A DNA stretch of 64,000 nt from the NCBI GenBank assembly GCA_018241505.1, contig JAFEDS010000037.1:34693-98692 (forward strand), read 5' to 3'. Numbering within the stretch: the first letter of the stretch is position 1; the number at the start of each line of letters is the position of its first letter. Origin of the DNA: Pseudomonadota bacterium (GTDB lineage Bacteria; Pseudomonadota; Gammaproteobacteria; Steroidobacterales; Steroidobacteraceae). The position numbers and the translations under genes were made by a program. Shown one piece after another: positions 52,759 to 59,809 of the stretch. The notes under the pieces were generated by a model. That model was given only the letters and a program-made list of their open reading frames with translations, was not told where the DNA came from and searched no databases.

Positions 52759-53439
52759 CTACTTGTCGCAGTATCGACCGACAACGACGCCGACTATTCG
52801 CGCATCGGCTGGGACGTGAACAAATTTTTCAGGCCAATTCGGATTCAATGCCTTGAGGTAACGGTGCTCACCCTCGACAACGAGCCGCCTGAACACGACT
52901 TCGCTCCGCTCACCACCCAGCCGAACTATAACGTCTTTGCCGTGTATCGCCGCGGCGTCGGGATCAATGTAGATAATGTTACCATTCTGATAATCCGGCT
53001 CCATTGATTCGCCGGATACTCTTAAAGCGAAACTGTGCTCACCGCGCCGCTTTTTTGGGAGCTCGATCCAATCGATGACAGAATCGAGACTATCAAGGTA
53101 CACACCCTCTGCGTATCGTCCCGCTTGCTTCGATGACAACAGCGGCACGGACCGTGGCGTTACAGCCGGTTGAAAAGTTTCGATTGCCCCATCCCCCCAC
53201 TCGCCACCTTCCGCCAAGGCAGCAAACGTAGAGTACGGAATTCCGAACGCGGTAGCCAAGCGTTCAAGGTTGTCAGATTGTGGAGTGACTTGACTGCGCA
53301 ATATTCGACCAATAGTTGATTGTGCAACTCCCGATTTCTCAGCAAGCGCAGCCTGGGTCCGCAAATGTCTGCTGGACAGCATCAATCGTCTTAGGGTTCG
53401 ACTCCACTCAGGCCGCGCAGCATGTTTTCTCTTAGCCAC
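52759..53439 (-). CDS. XRE-S24 (CI/LexA-like) repressor with substituted catalytic lysine
   Basis: 226 residues from a GTG at 53439, with GAGG six bases upstream; a TTG at 53451 is an alternative. N-terminal HTH QAALAEKSGVAQSTIGRILR, linker, then an S24 peptidase-like domain: Ser nucleophile in RVSGESMEPDYQNGNIIYID near 150. The position normally holding the catalytic Lys (F-K-x-L) reads VVFRRLVVEGEHRYLKALNP, with Arg. Self-cleavage may therefore be lost. A perfect 10-base dyad lies 15 bases upstream of the start. Likely repressor of the element's excision or transfer genes. Confidence 0.85.
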   Translation of the reverse strand: MAKRKHAARPEWSRTLRRLMLSSRHLRTQAALAEKSGVAQSTIGRILRSQVTPQSDNLERLATAFGIPYSTFAALAEGGEWGDGAIETFQPAVTPRSVPLLSSKQAGRYAEGVYLDSLDSVIDWIELPKKRRGEHSFALRVSGESMEPDYQNGNIIYIDPDAAAIHGKDVIVRLGGERSEVVFRRLVVEGEHRYLKALNPNWPEKFVHVPADARIVGVVVGRYCDK

Positions 53440-53453
53440 CTTGCACCTCAAAA

Positions 53454-53481
53454 TGCCCTGCAGACTCGAATCTGCAGGGCA
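53454..53481. promoter_or_regulatory. Perfect palindrome upstream of the S24 repressor
   Basis: TGCCCTGCAG (53454-53463), eight bases, CTGCAGGGCA (53472-53481). Candidate operator for the repressor or, in RNA form, a leader hairpin close to the ribosome site. Confidence 0.7.
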
Positions 53482-53556
53482 AGCCCTATGAGTGTATCGG
53501 CGAATATAAAATGAGCGCTCTAACTCGGTAGCTCCTCCTTTACGGTTGTTGAAAAT

Positions 53557-53868
53557 TCATGTGCGTCGCAGCAAGTGGTACGCTGAGGTATTGAGACCAT
53601 TTGCCAGTCGCTCTAGTTGACCCAGCGTGATTTCGTGCTTTCCCTTCTCAATCTCCCTCTGCACTTCATTCGTATAGCCACATCGAGCAGCAACTACCTC
53701 CACACTGATTCCGCGAAACACCCGCGACGTCCACACGTTCTGTGCGAGCCGCTTCAGGATGTCTTCGCGTGGCACGCGATCCGGCTGATCAGAAAACCCG
53801 AGAGGCAAGACCGGCGCCAGGACACCTGACATGAGTACGAATCGCCGCGATACTCTCATCTGCTCCAT
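53557..53868 (-). CDS. XRE-like regulator 1 of the regulator run
   Basis: 103 residues from the ATG at 53868 (MEQMRVSRRF) with GGAG six bases upstream. The HTH is in the C-terminal half: FRGISVEVVAARCGYTNEVQREIEKGKHEITLGQLERLANGL. The N-terminal third MRVSRRFVLMSGVLAPVLPL is hydrophobic, unusual for an XRE protein, and could tether it to the membrane. It overlaps the upstream gene by 13 bases and is the last of the run. Confidence 0.7.
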   Translation of the reverse strand: MEQMRVSRRFVLMSGVLAPVLPLGFSDQPDRVPREDILKRLAQNVWTSRVFRGISVEVVAARCGYTNEVQREIEKGKHEITLGQLERLANGLNTSAYHLLRRT

Positions 53869-54065
53869 AACAGTCTCCACGCAGGGACTTGCAGTCCCTT
53901 CGACAGTCGCTCGATGATCGTGAGATTTGCATTGACCATCGCTCTTTCCATCTGCGATATGTAGACAGTGCTAAATCCGCTCAGATTGGCCAAAGTCTGT
54001 TGTGTAATTCCCTTGCTGAGTCTGATTTCCTGCACGTTCTTCGCAAAGACCTCAGTCGTCTTCAT
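53856..54065 (-). CDS. XRE regulator 2 of the regulator run
   Basis: 69 residues from the ATG at 54065 (MKTTEVFAKNVQEIRLSKGI) with GAGGGG eight bases upstream. It is a minimal single-HTH protein: ITQQTLANLSGFSTVYISQM then ERAMVNANLTIIERLSKGLQ, ending VPAWRLLWSR. Confidence 0.85.
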   Translation of the reverse strand: MKTTEVFAKNVQEIRLSKGITQQTLANLSGFSTVYISQMERAMVNANLTIIERLSKGLQVPAWRLLWSR

Positions 54066-54113
54066 CTTCTGCACCCCTCGCTGTCTGCGGCGACTGATAC
54101 CGCAATCATCAAC

Positions 54114-54458
54114 TCAGCCGCGTAGTGAAGCCGCACGATAGAGGTAAGGGTTGAACCGATTTCTTTGATTGACCTCATCAATGTTCCTTTCGGTAATCAG
54201 ATCGTCCGTTGAGACGTTGAGCACCTCAGCGAGTATGTCGAGGTGATCCAGCAGGAGATTTACGCGACCTCGCTCAATTCTCACGATGTGCTGCTTCTTC
54301 CATCCGCACCTTTCCGCTAGCTCCTCCTGAGTCAGCTTTCGTCGGAACCGGTACATGATGGTGTGACGTGCGATGCGCATGAGGATTTCAGATGGCGGCC
54401 TGAAACGCCCGCGGCGCCGAGTCCGCTTCATCTTGAACGGGAGTTTGAGTTGCTTCAT
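54114..54458 (-). CDS. XRE regulator 3 of the regulator run
   Basis: 114 residues from the ATG at 54458, which overlaps the stop of the previous gene as ATGA. A basic N-terminus (MKQLKLPFKMKRTRRRGRFR) precedes an HTH (RRKLTQEELAERCGWKKQHI then VRIERGRVNLLLDHLDILAE), ending in NRFNPYLYRAASLRG. Confidence 0.85.
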   Translation of the reverse strand: MKQLKLPFKMKRTRRRGRFRPPSEILMRIARHTIMYRFRRKLTQEELAERCGWKKQHIVRIERGRVNLLLDHLDILAEVLNVSTDDLITERNIDEVNQRNRFNPYLYRAASLRG

Positions 54459-54700
54459 AGCCGCTTCAATTCCTCTTCGGTCCTCTTGACCAGCCACGCC
54501 GCCGTAACACTGAAGACTCTCGCTATCGACATGATCACAGTCAGTGTCGGTGTTCTCTTTCCGGTTTCGAGAAGCGATGGATACGTGCGATCGAGCCCAG
54601 CTTCGCCAGCCAAGTCCTCTTGCGACATACTCAGCGCATTCCGCATTTCTCTGACGACGCGACCGAACGCCTTGGCAACCTTGTCCCTGCGCTTAGTCAT
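54455..54700 (-). CDS. XRE regulator 4 of the regulator run
   Basis: 81 residues from the ATG at 54700 (MTKRRDKVAKAFGRVVREMR). HTH: MSQEDLAGEAGLDRTYPSLL followed by ETGKRTPTLTVIMSIARVFS, ending WLVKRTEEELKRL. It overlaps the upstream gene by eight bases and the downstream one by four. It is close to the common helix_turn_helix_3 type. Confidence 0.85.
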   Translation of the reverse strand: MTKRRDKVAKAFGRVVREMRNALSMSQEDLAGEAGLDRTYPSLLETGKRTPTLTVIMSIARVFSVTAAWLVKRTEEELKRL

Positions 54701-55076
54701 CGTCGTCACAGTCGCAACGACGATGACAGCAGCAGTCACATTCGTCATCGTCGTCCTCATCAGCATCGTCGTCCGTTTGACCACCTGAATCGTGCATCGG
54801 GGCGGAGTAATCGGTTGTGAATCCAAGTAGCTCAATGCATTCAGTGACTTTTTGCATCTGCTTATCAACGTCGAGCATGATGTGATGATGGATTACCTTA
54901 GCCAGTTCGTCGGTTCCTCCCCATCGAAGATTTTCCGCTGTTGTTGTGCAGGTGATCGCCGTATCCCGAACGAGGCTCAATTTCTCAAACACCGTCCTCA
55001 GCCTGTCGTGGAGCTGTTCCAGCTTCAGAATTGGCGAGTCCTCGGAAATTTGAAATTCGGATGGATTGTTGGACAT
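54693..55076 (-). CDS. Protein with helical domain and Asp/Cys-rich tail
   Basis: 127 residues. The first 95 are helical (LKLEQLHDRLRTVFEKLSLV, DELAKVIHHHIMLDVDKQMQ). The tail is striking: TDDDADEDDDDEC then DCCCHRRCDCDDDD, with 15 or so Asp and six Cys in 28 residues, encoded by GAC/GAT-TGC repeats. It might bind metal or basic partners, or mimic DNA. Family not recognised. It overlaps regulator 4 by eight bases. Confidence 0.7.
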   Translation of the reverse strand: MSNNPSEFQISEDSPILKLEQLHDRLRTVFEKLSLVRDTAITCTTTAENLRWGGTDELAKVIHHHIMLDVDKQMQKVTECIELLGFTTDYSAPMHDSGGQTDDDADEDDDDECDCCCHRRCDCDDDD

Positions 55077-55088
55077 GGTTCATAGCTC

Positions 55089-55337
55089 CTACAGACCGGC
55101 AGTATTGAGCAGTTGAGAGGCCGCGATTTGTAGCGTCATTGAGATCCTGATCAGATCTCTAAGGCGAAGATCGCAGCGACCCTGGGTTATTCGCGCAACA
55201 CGATCCGACGCCAGACCGCATCTCGCCCCGAATTGAGCGTTGGTCATTCGGTGCTGCTTCTTGAATGCCCGCACCTTGTCACCGATTTGGACCTGGAGAT
55301 GTTGCACCATCTCAGGGCTGTATCCGTTGGAAGTCAC
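55089..55337 (-). CDS. XRE regulator 5 of the regulator run
   Basis: 82 residues. HTH: MTNAQFGARCGLASDRVARI followed by TQGRCDLRLRDLIRISMTLQ, ending AASQLLNTAGL. It overlaps the upstream acidic-tail gene by four bases (ATGA). Confidence 0.82.
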   Translation of the reverse strand: MTSNGYSPEMVQHLQVQIGDKVRAFKKQHRMTNAQFGARCGLASDRVARITQGRCDLRLRDLIRISMTLQIAASQLLNTAGL

Positions 55338-55855
55338 GGCTTGTCCTCCAAAGCGACTTCACCATAGGCTTCTTCGTCTAGCGGATCGTCGTCCTCATCA
55401 TCGTCATAGGGCGTCGATCCACCCATTTGCTTGATGAGTCGGGCAAGCCGGCGCAGGTGGAAGTTCATGCGGACCAGTACGATCTTGCTTAAGACAGTGG
55501 CCACATCCGCATCTTCCGGGGAGTGCACTCTGCCCAGCGCGAGACGACAGACCACAATCACGTCGCGCGCGTAGTAGAAGCCGAGAAACAGAGAGTCGAG
55601 CTGCTTCCGAAGTTCTCCGTAGGCCGGTGAACCTTCACCAGCTAACGGCGGGCCGTGCCTCGCCTTGACGTTGCCCGCGATGGCTTCATCAATTGCGCCT
55701 ATGGCTATTCTCAGAGCGCCCTTGATGTCAGGATCATTGATGATGTCGCGAAGCGGAATGACATCACGAGTCTTCGGATCGACACCGTGAAGGAGCGGTT
55801 CCAGGTGAACCCTTGCTTTGACGAGGCAAGAGACCGTGAAATCATCTTCAGGCAT
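55334..55855 (-). CDS. Helical protein with acidic C-terminal tail, first gene of the regulator run
   Basis: 173 residues. Helical body (ALRIAIGAIDEAIAGNVKAR, YGELRKQLDSLFLGFYYARD, TVLSKIVLVRMNFHLRRLAR) and a tail STPYDDDEDDDPLDEEAYGE rich in Asp and Glu, the second acidic-tailed protein in this run. No family recognised. It starts the chain of seven coupled genes and is followed by an XRE gene with ATGA overlap. Confidence 0.7.
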   Translation of the reverse strand: MPEDDFTVSCLVKARVHLEPLLHGVDPKTRDVIPLRDIINDPDIKGALRIAIGAIDEAIAGNVKARHGPPLAGEGSPAYGELRKQLDSLFLGFYYARDVIVVCRLALGRVHSPEDADVATVLSKIVLVRMNFHLRRLARLIKQMGGSTPYDDDEDDDPLDEEAYGEVALEDKP

Positions 55856-56463
55856 GAGTTAACTTCCTTACTCAGTAACTTGCATTCAGGCCCTCGCCGG
55901 TACTCTGGCCAGGACCGCCGCGCAAACCAGAGAGCAGGCGCACGCCTACTCCGGCCGACCCTCTACCAACATATCGGCTCGACGCAATCTCGTCTGCCTC
56001 CAAATTGGTCTCGGTACGCTTCGATCTTATGCCGAGACCAATTTGGAGGCAAGCACTGGCGAGAGGTCGATGCAATAGCCTCACCCTGGCGCATGTTCGG
56101 AGCGGAGTAGCAGCCCCAGGCTCGCGAGGATTGCAGGGACGCGCAGGTGATCGCGCGGGCCAGCGACCGGGGAGTCGCAGGAAGTCCCAAGCAGTCGCAA
56201 CTGGTTGCGGCTCTCTCGCGCCCCTCGTGCTTCTCAGCGCAGATGGGGGCTAAAAGTCCCGCATGGTCGCGGCGACTCGCGGAGCGGCGCGGATATTCTT
56301 GAGACTGTTGCGATGACTATGCGAGCGCATACTCATCACTTTATTGACTGCCGGCACACGCTGGTTCGGATCAACCTCTTGCCGCACAGGGGAAAGACCT
56401 TGTCCCGTTTCCAACTGATGGGACTAGGTAACAAGCCTCTGACCGCAGCAAAGGAGGACCAAC
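55856..56463. other. Gene-free region with large inverted repeat
   Basis: About 600 bases between the divergent regulator run and the alpA-xis-int genes. It holds the 19-base perfect inverted repeat described separately, and further right several GTCGCA/GATTGC-like short repeats (56120-56290). No coding sequence was recognised. Promoters for both directions, and possibly a transfer origin or replication control site, are expected here. Confidence 0.5.
55996..56050. repeat. Perfect 19-bp inverted repeat with 17-base loop
   Basis: Left arm GCCTCCAAATTGGTCTCGG (55996-56014), loop 56015-56031, right arm its exact complement (56032-56050). There is no T-tract after either arm, so it is not a plain terminator. 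Candidate oriT-type structure, regulator-binding site or cruciform. Confidence 0.8.
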
Positions 56464-56871
56464 ATGACAATGGACGCAAGCGAATCAGGTTCGGCCACAC
56501 CAATGGCCGGAGTCACAAGGGAGGTGGTGTCACTATCAAAGTGGGTGAATGAGAAGTTGCCCGCTTGGGATGAGATCCTTTCAGCGCGCGAGGTCGCGCG
56601 TCTCACCCGAAGACATTCCTGGTTCGTACATACATTGACGCTCCTCGGCAGATTCCCAAAGCGGAGGCGATTTCACGGTCGTGCAATCGGCTGGGGCAAG
56701 CGCGACGTGCTGAAGTGGCTGGCAGAGAGCGCGGCATCTCAGGGACCGTTGGGCGGGCAATGTCGTCTCGTTTCGTCCGGAATGGTCCAACGAGCGTTGC
56801 CAATGCATTTCCCGCGCACACGACGCGGCCGAGCTCGCTGCTCACGGCGACGCAAAGGAGGTGAGTCGTGA
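56464..56871 (+). CDS. AlpA-like regulator upstream of excisionase
   Basis: 135 residues from the ATG at 56464 with AAAGGAGGA upstream. The central part ILSAREVARLTRRHSWFVHT then LTLLGRFPKRRRFHGRAIGW (ends GKRDVLKWL) is a phage AlpA/excisionase-type winged helix. A basic tail (RTRRGRARCSRRRKGGES) follows. Its stop overlaps the start of the next gene (GTGA). Confidence 0.8.
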   Translation: MTMDASESGSATPMAGVTREVVSLSKWVNEKLPAWDEILSAREVARLTRRHSWFVHTLTLLGRFPKRRRFHGRAIGWGKRDVLKWLAESAASQGPLGGQCRLVSSGMVQRALPMHFPRTRRGRARCSRRRKGGES

Positions 56872-57125
56872 ATGCGGAATTTTCGGCACTCGCTGCAACC
56901 CGGCTCGAGCAACCTTCGCAGACGATGCCCCCTCCCGCAGCGCTCGTTCCAACGCGGTATGTGCTACTGCCGTTAGCCGCTCTCGTAACTGGCTATACCG
57001 TCAAAGCAATGGAGAGAAAGATCGAGCGAGGCGACTGGGTGGAAGGTAGAGTTTGGCGGCGGGCTCCGGATGGTCGTGTCCTCATTGACCTGGTCGGCTA
57101 CCAGAAATGGGTGGAAAGCGCCTGA
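56868..57125 (+). CDS. xis: Excisionase (Xis)
   Basis: 85 residues from a GTG at 56868. RYVLLPLAALVTGYTVKAME then RKIERGDWVEGRVWRRAPDG and RVLIDLVGYQKWVES is the conserved small excisionase family that accompanies tyrosine integrases. It should direct excision of the element at the tRNA-Ser junction. It is coupled to the AlpA-like gene by a 4-bp overlap. Confidence 0.88.
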   Translation: MNAEFSALAATRLEQPSQTMPPPAALVPTRYVLLPLAALVTGYTVKAMERKIERGDWVEGRVWRRAPDGRVLIDLVGYQKWVESA

Positions 57126-57294
57126 GGTGCACCGCCATGGCGTCACCCTCCCGTTTGGCTTTCGGTTGCCGGGTCGGATGTGCCTCGCGTAGACTTCGCG
57201 CCTCCTTTGGCGGGGGGCTGTACCCCCGCAGGCAGCAAAGCACTGCCGGACTTGGGCGTTTTACGCTTAACAGTCTATCGCAGCAGCGATTTTC

Positions 57295-57385
57295 GGAGAG
57301 TTGGCCGAGTGGTCGAAGGCGCACCCCTGCTAAGGGTGTAGGGACCAAAAGTCCCTCGAGGGTTCGAATCCCTCACTCTCCGCCA
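57295..57385 (+). tRNA. tRNA-Ser(GCU), complete copy carried inside the element
   Basis: Acceptor stem GGAGAGT / ACTCTCC, discriminator G and encoded CCA (57383-57385); D arm GGCCGAGTGGTCGAAGGC; anticodon stem CACCC/GGGTG with loop CTGCTAA (anticodon GCT); long variable arm GGGACCAAAAGTCCC; T arm GAGGGTTCGAATCCCTC. All class II tRNA-Ser features are intact. It lies between xis and prlF-int, that is within the element, and probably replaces the host tRNA broken at 59116-59179. Confidence 0.95.
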
Positions 57386-57451
57386 TCTATCTCGCTTTCT
57401 CGATGGAATCATGGTAATACCATCGTATTACCATTTTCACCCTGCCGACAC

Positions 57452-57775
57452 ATGCCCGCACAGTTGCAGGTCGAATCGACCCTCACGGAGAAGTATCAGG
57501 CGACCGTACCGGACGCCATCCGCAAGGCTTTGAGGCTAAACAAAGGGGACAGAATCCGCTTCACGCTTCAGCCGGATGGGTCAGTAGTGCTGAGCCGGGC
57601 CGAGGTCGAACAGACGACGGATGCCGAGTTGAAACCGTTTTTACGGCTTCTCGCTCGGGAACTAGACGTACATCCGGAAGCCTTTCGCGCATTGCCCCCT
57701 TCGCTCGTCAAACAGGCTCGGGCCGTGACGAAGGCGCTGCGGGATAAGGGAGCACTGAGGGACGAAGAGGACTGA
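57452..57775 (+). CDS. PrlF/SohA-family antitoxin-like AbrB protein
   Basis: 107 residues from the ATG at 57452; upstream in-frame sequence passes through the tRNA and is not coding. STLTEKYQATVPDAIRKALR then LNKGDRIRFTLQPDGSVVL is the AbrB-like hairpin; DAELKPFLRLLARELDVHPE matches the PrlF C-terminal region. PrlF normally pairs with the YhaV RNase toxin; no yhaV follows. Instead the stop is two bases from the integrase start, so the protein may regulate int. Confidence 0.82.
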   Translation: MPAQLQVESTLTEKYQATVPDAIRKALRLNKGDRIRFTLQPDGSVVLSRAEVEQTTDAELKPFLRLLARELDVHPEAFRALPPSLVKQARAVTKALRDKGALRDEED

Positions 57776-57777
57776 GC

Positions 57778-59217
57778 ATGGGAAAGAAAGCTGAACGCAG
57801 CGGAGTCAGCCCACTGGGCAAGGATCGAATCCAGTTCGACTTCGAATTCGAAGGCAAGCGTTACCGCCCGTCGATCAAGCGCGCTCCGTCCGAAGCCAAC
57901 TTGGAGCGGGCACTCAAGCAGCTCGAAGGCATCAAGGAGCGAATTGCGCGGGGCACATTCGTCTTCACTGAGGAATTTCCCAAGTACCGTTTTCTCAAAG
58001 GCGTACGCACTGTTGGGCCGCGAACCTGCAATCAGGTTTTCGATAGCTTCCTCACGCATTGTGAGTCGCGACTTGCAAAAAAAGACCTGGCTTTCGTGAC
58101 GGTCGACGACTACCGCTCAATGCTCAACTTTATCTGGCGACCTGCGATCGGCGATCGCGACTTCGAGTCCATCCGCTATTCAGATCTCGCCGCTGAAGTC
58201 GACAAATATGTGCACTGGTCCAAGAAGCGCTACAACAACGTCATCAGTGTCATTCGCTGTGCCTTTGAGTACGGCTACCGAGATTTGCCGGACAAGCGAA
58301 ATCCCGCCGAAGGATTTAAGACTCTGAAAATAACGAAGAAGGACAAGGATCCTGTTGATCCTTTCCCAATTGCCGAGGCGGAACAACTCATCGCAGCCAT
58401 TCATCGAGACTGGGGCGAGGCACAAGGAAACTACGATGAGTTCAGGTTCTTTACGGGTCTGAGGCCCTCAGAAGAGATTGCGCTGCTCGTGTCCGACTGT
58501 GATCTCGACCGCGGCACGGTGCGGATTACGAAGGCTCGTGTGCGCAACCACGATAAGGATCGGACAAAAAATGGAGATGACCGGACAATTGAACTGTGTC
58601 CGCGTGCCCTGGAAGTGCTCAAGCGACAGCTCACTCTTCGCGATCGGCTGAAATCGCTCGAGCTGATTCAACATGACAAAGTGTTCTTCAAAGAGACCGG
58701 CGAGGAAATAATCAACCTGCAGTTCGGCTACGAGCGCTGGAAACAGACACTGACCAAGACTTTGAAAGGGAGGTATCGCGACCCCTACTGCGCCCGGCAC
58801 TCCTGGACGAGCTGGCTGCTGATGACTGGCAAGAACTTGCTATGGGCGGCAAGCCAGAACGGGCACTCCGTCCAAGTAATGCTCACGGTCTACGCACAGT
58901 GGCTCGAAGGCGCGGGCAAAGAGGATATCGAAGCTATTAACACAGCGATGGACGGTGCGCCTGCAACATTGCGCGCGCAGATCGAAACCAACCGGGCGCG
59001 ATTGTTAGGATCCCTTCCGATCCCCTCCGGTCCCCATTCGCTGGCAGTAGGCCGCCAGTACGATATTGTGTTGGCACGTAAGTGCCTGAAGCGGAAAAGA
59101 AAGAGGTGCCAAACTGTAAGGGCTTTTGACCCTTACACCCTTAGCAGGGGTGCGCCTTCGACCACTCGGCCATCTCTCCGCAACTCATGGGAAACGCTTT
59201 GGCTTTCAAGTACTTGA
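57778..59217 (+). CDS. int: Tyrosine recombinase integrase whose C-terminus runs through the attachment site
   Basis: 479 residues. N-terminal arm-binding region, core-binding domain (CNQVFDSFLTHCESRLAKKD), catalytic domain with Arg in FFTGLRPSEEIAL near 229, YCARHSWTSWLLMTGKNLLW near 338, GHSVQVMLTVYAQW with the Tyr nucleophile at about 372. From about residue 447 the reading frame enters the antisense of tRNA-Ser, so the last 30 or so residues (RAFDPYTLSRGAPSTTRPSL ...) are encoded by the attachment site and host DNA. In the excised circle the C-terminus would differ. It is coupled to prlF. Confidence 0.93.
   Translation: MGKKAERSGVSPLGKDRIQFDFEFEGKRYRPSIKRAPSEANLERALKQLEGIKERIARGTFVFTEEFPKYRFLKGVRTVGPRTCNQVFDSFLTHCESRLAKKDLAFVTVDDYRSMLNFIWRPAIGDRDFESIRYSDLAAEVDKYVHWSKKRYNNVISVIRCAFEYGYRDLPDKRNPAEGFKTLKITKKDKDPVDPFPIAEAEQLIAAIHRDWGEAQGNYDEFRFFTGLRPSEEIALLVSDCDLDRGTVRITKARVRNHDKDRTKNGDDRTIELCPRALEVLKRQLTLRDRLKSLELIQHDKVFFKETGEEIINLQFGYERWKQTLTKTLKGRYRDPYCARHSWTSWLLMTGKNLLWAASQNGHSVQVMLTVYAQWLEGAGKEDIEAINTAMDGAPATLRAQIETNRARLLGSLPIPSGPHSLAVGRQYDIVLARKCLKRKRKRCQTVRAFDPYTLSRGAPSTTRPSLRNSWETLWLSST
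59116..59179 (-). tRNA. Truncated host tRNA-Ser(GCU), 5' part only (attachment junction)
   Basis: Read on the minus strand from 59179: GGAGAGATGGCCGAGTGGTC and on through the same anticodon arm (CTGCTAA loop) and an intact variable arm, whose stem TGTAAGGG/CCCTTACA spans 59115-59137. Then the T arm and 3' acceptor are missing; the sequence continues into the integrase end. It lies 243 bases downstream of csrA on the same strand, the expected host position. Of the 5' half, 39 contiguous bases (59134-59172) are identical to the complete copy at 57302-57340 but inverted. Non-functional here. Confidence 0.88.
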
Positions 59218-59421
59218 AAGCCATCCGGTGCTACCCGGCCCTGCTGCGGGGGTCGTCATGATAATGGAGCATCCGGGAAAAGGTAAGCGCGGTGCACCGG
59301 CTGCGCCGGGAAAATGGGGGAATTCGCGGGATGAGCGGGGATTTGCGCTGCAAGCGAGCGCTTCGGCGTCGCGCGGGCCTGGTTCGTCAATAGAAATGGC
59401 GCGCGCGAGCCGATCGCTGAT

Positions 59422-59640
59422 CTAGGCCGAAACGTACTCGGCGGTCGGCTTGGTCTCGCCTTGCGGCTCGCCCTGCTGTTCGCGCTTGATACGCTCGAAG
59501 ATCTCTTCCCGATGGACGGCAACGTTCTTCGGTGCATTGATACCAATTCGCACCTGATTGCCCTTCACCCCAAGGACGGTGACGGTGACATCGTTACCGA
59601 TCATCACGGTTTCACCCACCCGTCTCGTCAGTATGAGCAT
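59422..59640 (-). CDS. csrA: Carbon storage regulator CsrA
   Basis: 72 residues beginning [20 protein letters not shown], with [27 protein letters not shown], the complete CsrA RNA-binding fold (Arg and Val-His-Arg-Glu residues present). The C-terminal tail is slightly longer than the 61-residue E. coli form. It is a host gene downstream of alaS on the same strand. About 170 bases separate it from alaS and should contain its promoter. Confidence 0.97.
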   Translation of the reverse strand: MLILTRRVGETVMIGNDVTVTVLGVKGNQVRIGINAPKNVAVHREEIFERIKREQQGEPQGETKPTAEYVSA

Positions 59641-59809
59641 TATTCTTCCTCCTTGATCTTGGGCCGCCCGGATTGGAGAGCCGCAAGAATCCGCTAAAGA
59701 AATCTACGGATTCGCGTCGATGAGACACATAAGGGAAAGCCTGAATTTGCTCGCCCGGTCCCGGAAGGTGCACTGCAATGTATGCAGCGCCGCCCGGTCT
59801 GGGACCCGA

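Noticed and set aside
52816-53007. Short plus-strand frame opposite the S24 repressor
   Set aside because: Antisense to conserved peptidase-domain sequence, no ribosome site.
57107-57451. Upstream extension of the PrlF-like protein
   Set aside because: It would translate straight through the tRNA-Ser gene; the internal ATG at 57452 gives the family length.
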